Shown here piece by piece: positions 1 through 7,595 of a stretch of 64,000 nucleotides of DNA; the first letter of the stretch is position 1; each line of letters opens with the position of its first letter. The notes beneath the pieces were generated by a model, which saw only the letters and a program-made list of their open reading frames with translations, was not told the origin of the DNA and did no database searches. Made by a program: the position numbers and the translations under genes. Origin of the DNA: Lucifugimonas sp038150225 (lineage in GTDB: Bacteria > Chloroflexota > Dehalococcoidia > Lucifugimonadales > Lucifugimonadaceae); the NCBI GenBank assembly GCA_038150225.1, contig JAYQWG010000006.1:1-64000 (forward strand), in the 5' to 3' direction.

Positions 1-349
1 ACCGCACTCTCGCGAGCGTTGGGAGTGGAAGAGACTTTCCGGTTTCGTTTCCGAGCCCGGATCCTGCCCCCCACATACCAAGGTCAACTCCTTCGAATCC
101 CCATTCGTCAGCAATGCCGGTGAATTCCCACAATTCGGGAGAGTGCTCGTCCACAACATCCGACAATAACGACTGGACATAATCGGCCCAGCGCGCCATG
201 TGCCATAGATGCCATTTACACGAAGGAGCTGTTTCAGCAAGCCACCTGGATGCTTCGTCCTCGGAAAGATTGTCGATCGCCTGGAGCAGCTGACCATCCA
301 ATCGTTCTAATCGGGTAGAGATGATTTCAGAAGGGGTTGGAATTGGCAT
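1..349 (-). CDS. DinB-like four-helix protein (3' part cut by window edge)
   Basis: The ATG is at 349 and the frame stays open to the window edge, giving about 116 N-terminal residues. The segment WHLWHMARWADYVQ, with a His early in a helix, resembles the metal-binding helix of DinB/YfiT-like four-helix-bundle proteins. Members of that superfamily include thiol-dependent S-transferases and many proteins of unknown role. The start lies 18 nt beyond the stop of the upstream enolase-superfamily gene on the same strand, so the two are probably co-transcribed. The second half of the fold is missing, so subfamily and substrate cannot be assigned. A second DinB-like gene sits at 7053-7508. Confidence 0.6.
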   Translation of the reverse strand, partial: MPIPTPSEIISTRLERLDGQLLQAIDNLSEDEASRWLAETAPSCKWHLWHMARWADYVQSLLSDVVDEHSPELWEFTGIADEWGFEGVDLGMWGAGSGLGNETGKSLPLPTLARVR

Positions 350-367
350 TTTGTTTAGATTCTTGAG

Positions 368-1543
368 CTATGCGTGCAATCGTTCCCACTCAGAATCCGG
401 GTGGGATGCGATGTAATCGTGATCGAGTTCATATCCTAAGCCTGGCTTATCAGGCAGGTGGAGCAGACCGTCACGAATATCCAATGGTTTGGTGATAACC
501 GCGTTGTAGTTTTCGACAGAATGGTGATTCATTTCGAGACGGTAAATATTCGGGACGTTTTGGAGAACGTGAGCACCGGTAATTACGTTGAAGGCGCCTG
601 ATGCGTCGTGCGGTGAGATTGGTACGTAGTAGGTCTCGGCAAGGACGGCGATACGCTTCATTTCTGATATTCCGCCGGTCCAGCAAATGTCGGGCATGAT
701 GTAGTTCACCAGTCCTTCTTGCAGGTACGGTGCAAAGTCCCAGCGTGTGTACTTACGCTCACCGATACATAGATTCATGTCGGTGTTTCTTCGCAACTGT
801 CGATGAGCGTCCAGTGACTCCGGTTGCAGTGGCTCTTCAAACCAGGTGAGATTGAACTTCATCATCCGGTTACAAAGTTCGGTCGCGGTCGACACATCGA
901 AGTTTCCGTGTGCGTCAATCATGAGTTCAATATCAGGACCAATTGCATCTCGTAGAGCTTGCATTAGGTCTTCGGCGTGTGCTGCACCAGCAGCGGATAA
1001 CTTGCCGTCGACGTATCTTCGGTGATGCTTTCCCATCTCCGGGCTAAACGGATCGAGTTTTAACGCCTGGTAACCGAGGGCAACTTGCTCTTTGGCATCC
1101 GCTACACAGGCATCAATGTCGTCAGCTGGTGCGACGTGAGAGTAGATCGGGACAGCGTCGCGCATCTTGCCGCCAAGCAGATCCCATACTGGTCGACCGA
1201 GGGCCTTGCCCTTGATGTCCCACAACGCCATGTCGATTCCACTTGCGAGCGTGGTTCCAAATCCACGTGAGCCCAGCGTGCCGAACCGGCGATAGATGCG
1301 GTGCCAGATTGCATCAATATCACGTGGGTCCAGACCGACGAGTCCTTCTGAAAAATCCTGACCTTCCAGGTCGTTCTTGAGCATTTCGTACGCACGCCCA
1401 ACAACAAGCGCACCACCACCACCTGAATTCGTCGACTCACCAACTCCTGTGATGCCCTCGTCAGTGTCGATTTCAACGAATACCCAGGATCGGTTGCTGT
1501 TTCCGGGGCGGGTCAAATAAACCCGTAGGTCAGTGATTTTCAA
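368..1543 (-). CDS. Mandelate racemase/muconate lactonizing (enolase superfamily) enzyme
   Basis: This is a 391-residue enolase-superfamily protein (COG4948) of the kind that abstracts the alpha proton of an acid sugar for dehydration or racemization. I place the start at TTG 1543 because it begins LKITDLRVYL, the usual family N-terminus, and GGAG lies 8 nt upstream; a longer open frame to 1708 has no family similarity. Mg ligands are visible in order: Asp in MIDAHGNFD, Glu in WFEEPLQ and Glu in CIGERKY. The general-base candidates are Lys in ALKLDPF and His in ISPHDASGA. Length and motifs suggest a galactonate-dehydratase-like sugar-acid dehydratase, but the substrate is not determinable. 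It precedes a DinB-like gene and diverges from a sugar isomerase-like gene across a palindromic site. Confidence 0.9.
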   Translation of the reverse strand: MKITDLRVYLTRPGNSNRSWVFVEIDTDEGITGVGESTNSGGGGALVVGRAYEMLKNDLEGQDFSEGLVGLDPRDIDAIWHRIYRRFGTLGSRGFGTTLASGIDMALWDIKGKALGRPVWDLLGGKMRDAVPIYSHVAPADDIDACVADAKEQVALGYQALKLDPFSPEMGKHHRRYVDGKLSAAGAAHAEDLMQALRDAIGPDIELMIDAHGNFDVSTATELCNRMMKFNLTWFEEPLQPESLDAHRQLRRNTDMNLCIGERKYTRWDFAPYLQEGLVNYIMPDICWTGGISEMKRIAVLAETYYVPISPHDASGAFNVITGAHVLQNVPNIYRLEMNHHSVENYNAVITKPLDIRDGLLHLPDKPGLGYELDHDYIASHPDSEWERLHA

Positions 1544-1651
1544 CTTCGTTACTCCAGTGGTGAGGTAAATCGCCCGACGCCTGTTTTGCGAGCAGGATGG
1601 TACACCCGCCAGAATGGTAGACTCCGGCAGAATTTTTCGAATCAGACCCGA

Positions 1652-1674
1652 ATATTGAGAACTGTTCTCGATAT
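1652..1674. promoter_or_regulatory. 23-bp near-perfect palindrome, operator candidate
   Basis: A core of GAGAACTGTTCTC (1657-1669) sits within a larger palindrome with 11-nt arms and one mismatch around a central T. It lies in the 164-bp divergent gap between the enolase-superfamily gene (start 1543) and the isomerase-like gene (start 1708), 33 bp upstream of the latter. Position and symmetry suit a dimeric repressor controlling both genes. No regulator gene is adjacent, so the cognate protein is unknown. Confidence 0.5.
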
Positions 1675-1707
1675 CTATTGGACTGTCAACGCAGGAACGT
1701 AAACCCA

Positions 1708-2625
1708 ATGAGATTTTGCTACGCCCACAGGCGGTTCACCCTGTATCCACAATCTGTGGACAGCTGGAACCTTTCACCCGAAAACTACGCGGACGACTTC
1801 CTAGCCAAAACAAAGAGCCTTGGCTTTGACGCTATTGAAGTTGGTCTCGAAGTAATGACCCAGCTTGGCTCAGAGCAGAACGTCAAAGAATTTGTGAAGA
1901 AGTTCAATGGCCATGGACTCGAAGTAGGCTGCATCCGCTCAGGCGGAACATTGCATGATGCGATGAATGGTCCAAAAAACCGCGAACGACTAAATGAGTC
2001 GATCAAATACGCAGCCTGGAGTGGGGCAGAAGTCGTTAATGGCGCAATGAGTGCTCCAACTCGCCATCCTGAGGACTTTCCAGGGACGGGAAGTGGTTAC
2101 CCAAGCAGTCAGGACGCTTCGCGAGACAGCATGCTGAGGGTTTACGAAGACCTCGCTCCTGTACTGCAGGACGCGTGTGCGAAGGCTTCCGACGCGGGAA
2201 CGAACATCACCGTTGAGGTCCACCAGAATTCACCAGTAGACAACTCATGGTCAGCATTGCTGCTCCACGGTCTTGTCGATCGACCGAACTTTGGCATCAA
2301 CCCTGACATAGGAAACGTGCTCTGGACATACGACGTTCCTGAGGAAAACTTCGACGATTCAATAGATGCGCTGGCACCGGTTTCTAAGTACTGGCACTGC
2401 AAGAACTTGCACACGGTTTACCACGCAGAAAACAACAGGTCAGTGTTCATCCGGGTGCCTCTTCCGGACGGTGAAATTGACTACAGGTACGCGATTTCAG
2501 CGATGCATAATGCCGGCTACTCGGGGTACATGACTATCGAAGGTGCCTGGGCTGGAGATCAATGGCATCAGGACGCCAAATCGATCAACTATGCGAAGGC
2601 AATTTGGGACGAACTCGAATCGTAA
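1708..2625 (+). CDS. Sugar phosphate isomerase/epimerase-like TIM-barrel protein
   Basis: This 305-residue protein resembles the xylose-isomerase-like AP-endonuclease-2 superfamily (sugar isomerases, epimerases and 3-dehydroshikimate dehydratase-like enzymes). Visible hallmarks are the early KSLGFDAIEVGLE strand-helix, TVEVHQNSP with its Glu, FGINPDIGNVLW (metal-ligand Asp region), a His-containing HCKNLHTV segment and the final YMTIEG Glu. I chose ATG 1708 because AGGA lies 11 nt upstream and the preceding residues from 1678 look non-homologous. It diverges from an enolase-superfamily sugar-acid gene, which suggests the two act on related sugar intermediates. The specific reaction is unknown. 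Confidence 0.8.
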   Translation: MRFCYAHRRFTLYPQSVDSWNLSPENYADDFLAKTKSLGFDAIEVGLEVMTQLGSEQNVKEFVKKFNGHGLEVGCIRSGGTLHDAMNGPKNRERLNESIKYAAWSGAEVVNGAMSAPTRHPEDFPGTGSGYPSSQDASRDSMLRVYEDLAPVLQDACAKASDAGTNITVEVHQNSPVDNSWSALLLHGLVDRPNFGINPDIGNVLWTYDVPEENFDDSIDALAPVSKYWHCKNLHTVYHAENNRSVFIRVPLPDGEIDYRYAISAMHNAGYSGYMTIEGAWAGDQWHQDAKSINYAKAIWDELES

Positions 2626-2646
2626 TCTGAGCCGAAATCGATATGT

Positions 2647-2676
2647 AAAAAGCCCTGCAAGTGAGCGGGGCTTTTT
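2647..2676 (+). terminator. Rho-independent terminator after isomerase-like gene
   Basis: A 9-bp stem, AAAAAGCCC with GGGCTTTTT, closes a 12-nt loop and ends in a T run, 21 bp after the stop at 2625. The A-rich 5' side could also let it act in reverse, but no minus-strand gene ends here. Confidence 0.8.
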
Positions 2677-2775
2677 CATTTGCCTGAAATCACTTTGAGG
2701 GATACCCCTCAAGACACGTAACCGTGTACCAGAGATCATGCATATAGGGGCAAATTCCAAACGAGGGGTACGGGC

Positions 2776-2901
2776 ATGAGACGCAACCGGTCACATCAAT
2801 TTATTGCGGCGATCAAGGCGAGCAGAGAGCAACGCTCGAATCCAATTCTGCCTGTCTCTCTTTTCGTAGCGATGGTATTTGCTACAGCGTTCTTGGGCTG
2901 A
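2776..2901 (+). CDS. Possible 41-residue membrane-anchored small protein
   Basis: ATG 2776 follows GAGGGG (about 6-9 nt spacing) and opens a 42-codon frame. The N-terminal half is basic (MRRNRSHQF, KASREQR) and the C-terminal half is a hydrophobic segment (PVSLFVAMVFATAFLG) that could be a single membrane span. It occupies the otherwise empty 282-bp gap between a terminator and the convergent MFS gene, 6 bp from that gene's stop. I recognise no family, and a chance ORF is quite possible. Confidence 0.35.
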   Translation: MRRNRSHQFIAAIKASREQRSNPILPVSLFVAMVFATAFLG

Positions 2902-2907
2902 CCCAAT

Positions 2908-4161
2908 TTAACTGGTCTCTGTTGGTTGGGTTTCGTCCTCCACAGGCCGAGCGAGCAGCAGCGCCACAATCCCAAGCACGAAGATCCCCACGACTACCAG
3001 GAAAGTGGAATCGAAAGATCCGGAGTTATCGTGCAATTTTCCTGCCATGAACGGTGCCCCGGAGCTTGAAGCGATCATTGCAACCTGCATTACTCCCATG
3101 ATGGCTCCGAAGTGCTTCATTCCGAAGGATTCCTGAACGACCAGCACGATCAGTGCCCCTAGCCCACCAAAGCCAAGCCCAAACACAAAGATTCCGACCC
3201 ACAGAAGTGCGTGTAGGTCAGATAGGGCAATGAACAGCACTCCGATCGCTTGTAGCGATACGGAAATTACTGTAGCTATTCGTGCCGTAATCTTTTCGCT
3301 AGCACGACCGAACGCCAGTTTAGAACCAATACCCATGCCCGCGATTATGCTGACCGCGGTCGTTGCGACAGCAGGCTCGAATCCGCTCTCTTCGAAGTGC
3401 TGGCGTAGCTGAGTCAGCACTCCCTGGTAGGTGAACGTCGCGGCTACCAGACCTATCGTCACGAGCCAGAAATTAACGTTGTCAAACGCCTGCGAAACCG
3501 TGATTCCAGATCGGGCAGCTGCTTTCGCTATTCCAGTTTGATCTGCACGCCCTTTCCTGACCATTTCCTTTTCGACCTCGGTTTCGTCTTCTTGAATTAC
3601 GATCAGCGCAACAAAAGCCAGGACTGCGATTAGGGTTCCAAAAGTCACGTACGCCATTTGCCAGCTAAGGGCAGCAATAACGGTTGCAGCAAGTGGAGGC
3701 ATCGTGATCCCACCGAAATTATTACCAGCGACAACTGCACCCATGACTCGGCCGCGAGTTTTGGGGAACCATAATCCGACTATTTTTCCAGCCGGCATAA
3801 TCGTTGCGCCTGGAAATCCTGCATATACCAGAGCACTGAACAGGTACCAGTGCCACAGTTCGCTAATAGCAGGTCTTAGTAGAAAACCCGAGGACATCAG
3901 TAGCAGTGATCCGAACATCACCGGGCGGATGCCGATCTTATCGCCTAGTCTTCCAACAAAAGGGGCAAGTATTCCGGATATGGCTGAGAAGACGAGTGAA
4001 TAGTTAAGCTCAGTCTGGCTCCAACCAAACTCTTCTTTAAGCGGGCCAGCGAATTCACCGAATGCGTACTGTGCCATCCCGACGGAAAAGCCAGTTGAGA
4101 GGAATACGACAACCGCGATCGGGTAACCGCGGTAAATAGAGCCGATGATCGGAACGTTCAT
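2908..4161 (-). CDS. Major facilitator superfamily transporter (monocarboxylate-type)
   Basis: This is a polytopic protein of about 417 residues with roughly 12 hydrophobic helices in two halves separated by a charged central loop (DETEVEKEMVRKGRADQ). The first helices contain GFSVGMAQYAFGEFAGPLKEEFGWSQ..., the pattern of the monocarboxylate/oxalate-formate antiporter-like MFS group, and the loop RLGDKIGIRP is the MFS signature between helices 2 and 3. I place the start at ATG 4161; a TTG at 4197 would add 12 residues and neither has a strong SD site. It diverges from an HpcH-type aldolase across a gap with a palindromic operator candidate, so import of an organic acid for that pathway is plausible. 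The substrate is unknown. Confidence 0.85.
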   Translation of the reverse strand: MNVPIIGSIYRGYPIAVVVFLSTGFSVGMAQYAFGEFAGPLKEEFGWSQTELNYSLVFSAISGILAPFVGRLGDKIGIRPVMFGSLLLMSSGFLLRPAISELWHWYLFSALVYAGFPGATIMPAGKIVGLWFPKTRGRVMGAVVAGNNFGGITMPPLAATVIAALSWQMAYVTFGTLIAVLAFVALIVIQEDETEVEKEMVRKGRADQTGIAKAAARSGITVSQAFDNVNFWLVTIGLVAATFTYQGVLTQLRQHFEESGFEPAVATTAVSIIAGMGIGSKLAFGRASEKITARIATVISVSLQAIGVLFIALSDLHALLWVGIFVFGLGFGGLGALIVLVVQESFGMKHFGAIMGVMQVAMIASSSGAPFMAGKLHDNSGSFDSTFLVVVGIFVLGIVALLLARPVEDETQPTETS

Positions 4162-4282
4162 TTTGAGTTGGCTCGCCGAATTTCTCGGATAGAACAAGGT
4201 TGCAGATAAATTCGGTTCAACTCGGCTGTATACTCCGCCCCGCGCAAGCAGACCATGGTGAAGCGGTCGACTTGCGCAGTGA

Positions 4283-4298
4283 TTTGGTCAAGACGACC
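4283..4298. promoter_or_regulatory. Perfect palindrome of FadR/GntR-operator type
   Basis: TTTGGTC and GACCAAA flank a 2-nt AA spacer. The core TGGTC-N2-GACCA resembles operators of FCD-type GntR regulators, which control many acid-sugar and dicarboxylate genes. It is in the 188-bp divergent gap between the MFS carrier and the HpcH-type aldolase, 52 bp upstream of the latter. A second, looser inverted repeat (GCGCAAG at 4242-4248, CTTGCGC at 4271-4277) lies beside it. No GntR gene is in the window. Confidence 0.45.
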
Positions 4299-4349
4299 AA
4301 AACGGTAGCACTTGCCTGACCGGGAGTGTCGAGAATTTGGAGCTAATAA

Positions 4350-5069
4350 TTGCGATCAAGCAACATTCGCGCAGCAATTAACAACGGTACGAAAACGTAC
4401 GGACTTACTGTGACTTTTCCTGAGCCAACCATTGGTGAATGGGCTGGCTACGCTGGGTTCGACGTGTTGCACCTCGACATGGAGCACGGTGTATTCGACT
4501 GGGAATCGGCGGAAATGATGGGTAGGGTCGCCGATATGCACGGAATGACTTGTACTGCTCGTGTTCCTAACACGGAGACCGACACCATTCTCAGGGCGTT
4601 CGACCGAGGTTTGATGGGGATTCTTTGTCCGCACGTTGACAACGTTGAACAGGCCGCGCGTATAGCGAAAGCTGCGAGATTCGGCCCTGAGGGTGAACGT
4701 TCTTTTGGGACCTCCCGTGGGCGTGACTACGGAATGCACAACATGACGCCGTCTGAGTACATGGCAGCTTTTAACCGGGAAGTAACTGTCGCAATTCAGA
4801 TTGAGACCAGAAACGCCGTCGAAACGATTGAAGAAATTCTCGATGTCGAAGGCATCGACATGATCACGTTCGGTCCGCAAGACCTTGCACAGTCGATGGG
4901 GCACCCCGGACACCCGGAACACCCGGAAGTTACCGAAGCCATGGAAAGCGTGATTCAAGCGGTTCACGCGCGAGGGCGCTTGATGACCTCCGATGTCGAA
5001 AAAGGTATAAACCTCGTGCAATGGCTCCCTAGCCGATTGTCTGATTGGCTTTCCGAGGCCAAATCTTAA
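4350..5069 (+). CDS. HpcH/HpaI family aldolase (2-keto-3-deoxy acid aldolase-like)
   Basis: A 239-residue class II pyruvate-dependent aldolase fold. The family pattern is visible: HLDMEHGVFDWESA near residue 40, the arginine loop TARVPN, an active-site loop SFGTSRGRDYG, metal ligands Glu in IQIETRNAVE and Asp in ITFGPQDLAQSMG. Members cleave 2-keto-3-deoxy sugar acids or 4-hydroxy-2-oxo acids to pyruvate plus an aldehyde. The start is TTG 4350 with GGAG 7 nt upstream. The C-terminus after about residue 205 does not follow the usual family ending and the protein is slightly short. It leads a plus-strand run with two NHL-propeller genes; the next gene starts 14 nt after its stop. Confidence 0.85.
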   Translation: MRSSNIRAAINNGTKTYGLTVTFPEPTIGEWAGYAGFDVLHLDMEHGVFDWESAEMMGRVADMHGMTCTARVPNTETDTILRAFDRGLMGILCPHVDNVEQAARIAKAARFGPEGERSFGTSRGRDYGMHNMTPSEYMAAFNREVTVAIQIETRNAVETIEEILDVEGIDMITFGPQDLAQSMGHPGHPEHPEVTEAMESVIQAVHARGRLMTSDVEKGINLVQWLPSRLSDWLSEAKS

Positions 5070-5083
5070 GAATTGGAAATCGA

Positions 5084-6046
5084 ATGACCACAGCAACTAC
5101 TGAAACCAGGTTCGAGCCGGTCGCGGGCTGGGCGAAGCTCCCGATGGGAGTTACGTTCAAAGGTGACGCCACTTCGGTCGCTGTCGACTCGAAAGACAAC
5201 GTCTATGTCTTCAATCGCGGTTCCGAACCTATCGCAGTTTTCGATACCGATGGGAACTTCTTGCGAGGGATGGGACACGGTGAGTTTGTGCGGCCGCACG
5301 GGATAGAGATAGATGCTGAAGACAACCTTTATCTTGTGGATGATGACGGGCACTTCGTCCAGAAGCGCACGAATGAAGGTGAGGTACTTTTCACCCTCGG
5401 TACTAAGGGCGAGCCTTGTGAGTGGCAGAGCGGCGGGATGTTCAACAGACCCACTGACATTGCTATTCATCCTGAGACCGGCGAACTATTCGTCTCAGAC
5501 GGCTATGGCAACTCGCGGATCCACAAGTTCGACTCCGACGGAAATCACATCATGTCGTGGGGTGAACCGGGAACCGATCCTGGTCAGTTCAGCTTGCCGC
5601 ATAACATCAGCATGATGGGCACTGACAAAGTAGTGGTTGCTGATCGTGAAAACTTTCGTCTCCAGGTGTTTTCCACCGATGGCGAGTTCGTTGAGCAAAT
5701 CCACATTCATCACCCGATGTCTGTCACCGAAGGCAAGGGAAATGACAACGCGATCTATGTTGGAGAGATGATCCCCCCACCAGTTCAGCAGGGAGTGCCA
5801 AATCTTGGCGCGATGATCGCCGTGCTTTCGCCGGATGGTGAATTCCAGCAGCACCTCGGTGGTCCAACACCAGGCGCTGGAGTCGCTCAGTTCACAGCAC
5901 CTCACGGAATCTCTACTGATTCACAAGGTTCCATTTACGCAGCGGAAGTAGCTTGGACGAACTATTTCTCACGGCCTGAGAACTCTGGCACTGAGGAGAT
6001 TCCGCTCGGAGAAATTGTGAGCTTGAGAAAGTGGCGTCGGGTTTAA
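5084..6046 (+). CDS. NHL-repeat six-bladed beta-propeller protein (paralogue 1)
   Basis: 320 residues built from repeated NHL motifs such as VAVDSKDNVYVFNRG, IEIDAEDNLYLVDD, IAIHPETGELFVSDGYGN and ISMMGTDKVVVADREN. Proteins of this architecture are often compared with the lyase domain of peptidyl-alpha-hydroxyglycine amidating enzymes or with SMP-30-like lactonases, but many have no proven activity. There is no signal peptide, so a cytoplasmic location is inferred. I start at ATG 5084; the frame open from 5045 overlaps the aldolase gene and adds unrelated residues. It is the closest neighbour of the HpcH-type aldolase and about 60% alike by eye to the next gene, so the pair arose by tandem duplication. 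Confidence 0.85.
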   Translation: MTTATTETRFEPVAGWAKLPMGVTFKGDATSVAVDSKDNVYVFNRGSEPIAVFDTDGNFLRGMGHGEFVRPHGIEIDAEDNLYLVDDDGHFVQKRTNEGEVLFTLGTKGEPCEWQSGGMFNRPTDIAIHPETGELFVSDGYGNSRIHKFDSDGNHIMSWGEPGTDPGQFSLPHNISMMGTDKVVVADRENFRLQVFSTDGEFVEQIHIHHPMSVTEGKGNDNAIYVGEMIPPPVQQGVPNLGAMIAVLSPDGEFQQHLGGPTPGAGVAQFTAPHGISTDSQGSIYAAEVAWTNYFSRPENSGTEEIPLGEIVSLRKWRRV

Positions 6047-6088
6047 CGACGAGCGCCAACACCAACAGATTTCAAGACAGGTAGAAAT

Positions 6089-7036
6089 ATGGTCAACGCA
6101 GCAACATCAAATACTGTTTACGAGCCGGTTCCGTACTGGGCAAAACTCCCTCACCCAATGTTCTTCAAAGAAGCTACATCGGTGGCTGTAGACTCACAGG
6201 ACAACGTCTACGTATTCAATCGGGGCGATCACCCTGTAATCATCTTCGATAAAGAAGGTAATTTCATCGAGACCTGGGGTGCAGGCGAATTCGTACGACC
6301 GCACGGAATAACGCTTGATGCCGATGACAATCTTTATCTTGCTGACGATGACGCCCACATGATCGAGAAGCGGACTAAGGAAGGCAAGCTCCTATTCCGG
6401 TTAGGTGAAAAGGGTAAACCGGCTGCTTGGCAGGATGGGGATCCGTTCAACCGCCCAACACACGTTGCGATTCAGCCAGAAACGGGTGATCTGTTCATTT
6501 CCGACGGTTACGGGAACTCTCGTGTTCACAAATACGACACCGACGGGAACTACATCAAGTCCTGGGGTGAGCCGGGATCGCTTGAAGGCCAGTTCTCTTT
6601 GCCGCACAACATTGCAATGAATGGCACCGACAAAGTGACCGTGTGTGACCGAGAAAATTTCCGATTGCAAACTTTCACCACCGACGGTGAATTCGTGAAC
6701 CAAATTCACTCCCACAGACCAATCGCCATTACTGATGGCAAGGGTGACGATACGAATCTTTACGTCGCTGAGGCCGGACCACCGCCAGTACAAGAAGGTG
6801 TTCGGAGACTCGGTCGACGAGTCGTCGTGATGGACCGAGAGGGGAATGAGGTCACGCGCTTCGGTAATGAGCTAGGCGGTGAAGATCACGACCAGTTCAT
6901 CGCACCGCACGCCCTGGCAGTGGATTCTGAAGGCTCTGTATACGTCGCCGAGGTCTCGTACACGGCATTCGGGTCGCAGCAAGACCCTGTACGTGAGGTC
7001 ACGAGCCTGCGGAAGTGGCGCCGAGTAAGCGGATAA
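6089..7036 (+). CDS. NHL-repeat six-bladed beta-propeller protein (paralogue 2)
   Basis: 315 residues, closely similar along its whole length to the preceding propeller: YEPVPYWAKLP at the N-terminus against FEPVAGWAKLP, the shared blade LFISDGYGNSRVHKYD, and the shared ending REVTSLRKWRR. The DREN(F) turn with its Arg/Glu and several blade-closing His residues are conserved in both copies, which suggests a retained binding or catalytic centre. There is no export signal. ATG 6089 is preceded by AGGT at about 6 nt. It lies 42 bp after paralogue 1 and is probably in the same transcript as the aldolase. The function is unassigned. Confidence 0.85.
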   Translation: MVNAATSNTVYEPVPYWAKLPHPMFFKEATSVAVDSQDNVYVFNRGDHPVIIFDKEGNFIETWGAGEFVRPHGITLDADDNLYLADDDAHMIEKRTKEGKLLFRLGEKGKPAAWQDGDPFNRPTHVAIQPETGDLFISDGYGNSRVHKYDTDGNYIKSWGEPGSLEGQFSLPHNIAMNGTDKVTVCDRENFRLQTFTTDGEFVNQIHSHRPIAITDGKGDDTNLYVAEAGPPPVQEGVRRLGRRVVVMDREGNEVTRFGNELGGEDHDQFIAPHALAVDSEGSVYVAEVSYTAFGSQQDPVREVTSLRKWRRVSG

Positions 7037-7052
7037 ACGCTCGCTATTCGGA

Positions 7053-7508
7053 TCAGGAAGGGTCGCTGTGGTTGCCACGCGACCAAATCCTGATCGCTCT
7101 CCCGTGCTCATCGTAGTGCAAGATTGATCGTTCATCGATCATCTTTCGAAGTGGGTCATCAGGTTCAAAGAACGCGCTTGGTGCTTTGGCAAGTTCATCA
7201 CGTAACGCGCGGTGAGTTTGCTCCATCTCTTGAAGAATCTGACGAGGGTTAAGTTCTTGTTTACTCTGGCGTGCCGATTCGTTGAAATTGGTGACGTCGC
7301 CAACCGGTTCTATTTGACCACGGTCGAGAGCGGTAACAAGTTCCCACTCCCACGTCGTGACATGCCCAATTAGATCGGCAATCGTGTAGTCACCGTGAAC
7401 ACCTGTTTGGTTCATATCTTCGGTGACTAGATTGTTCAAGCTGTTCCTGAACTGACGCCAACTGTCGTCGACAGCAGCGAGAACAGCACTTTTCCGATCT
7501 TTCAACAT
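7053..7508 (-). CDS. DinB-like/YfiT-type four-helix-bundle protein
   Basis: 151 residues, mostly predicted helix. The segment YTIADLIGHVTTWEWELVTAL carries the first His of the usual DinB metal site, and LHYDEHGRAIRIWSRG near the C-terminus supplies His residues in the position of the third helix. The superfamily includes bacillithiol/mycothiol transferases and maleylpyruvate isomerase-like domains. ATG 7508 follows GGAG at 3-4 nt. It sits on the opposite strand between NHL-propeller paralogues 2 and 3, so it interrupts the cluster and is transcribed towards paralogue 2. A role in thiol-dependent detoxification is a guess from the family. Confidence 0.7.
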   Translation of the reverse strand: MLKDRKSAVLAAVDDSWRQFRNSLNNLVTEDMNQTGVHGDYTIADLIGHVTTWEWELVTALDRGQIEPVGDVTNFNESARQSKQELNPRQILQEMEQTHRALRDELAKAPSAFFEPDDPLRKMIDERSILHYDEHGRAIRIWSRGNHSDPS

Positions 7509-7595
7509 TCACTCCGTACATGAAATTCATTGACAGCATACGTCACCGGTAATACGTTGGCGAACGGACAGACAAATAGTGTTGGTAGGACAAAA

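Noticed and set aside
44..110. TTCGAATCC resembling a tRNA T-loop
   Set aside because: No cloverleaf can be folded around it and it lies inside the DinB-like reading frame.
1678..1707. In-frame N-terminal extension of the isomerase-like gene
   Set aside because: The extra residues do not match the family, and ATG 1708 has an AGGA site at 11 nt.
4900..5069. Frameshift at the C-terminus of the HpcH-type aldolase
   Set aside because: The ending is unusual for the family, but no other frame offers a better continuation and the next gene follows normally, so I treat it as divergence.
4356..5096. 246-codon open frame on the minus strand
   Set aside because: Antisense shadow of the HpcH-type aldolase. 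Composition and residues fit no family, while the plus frame has clear aldolase motifs.
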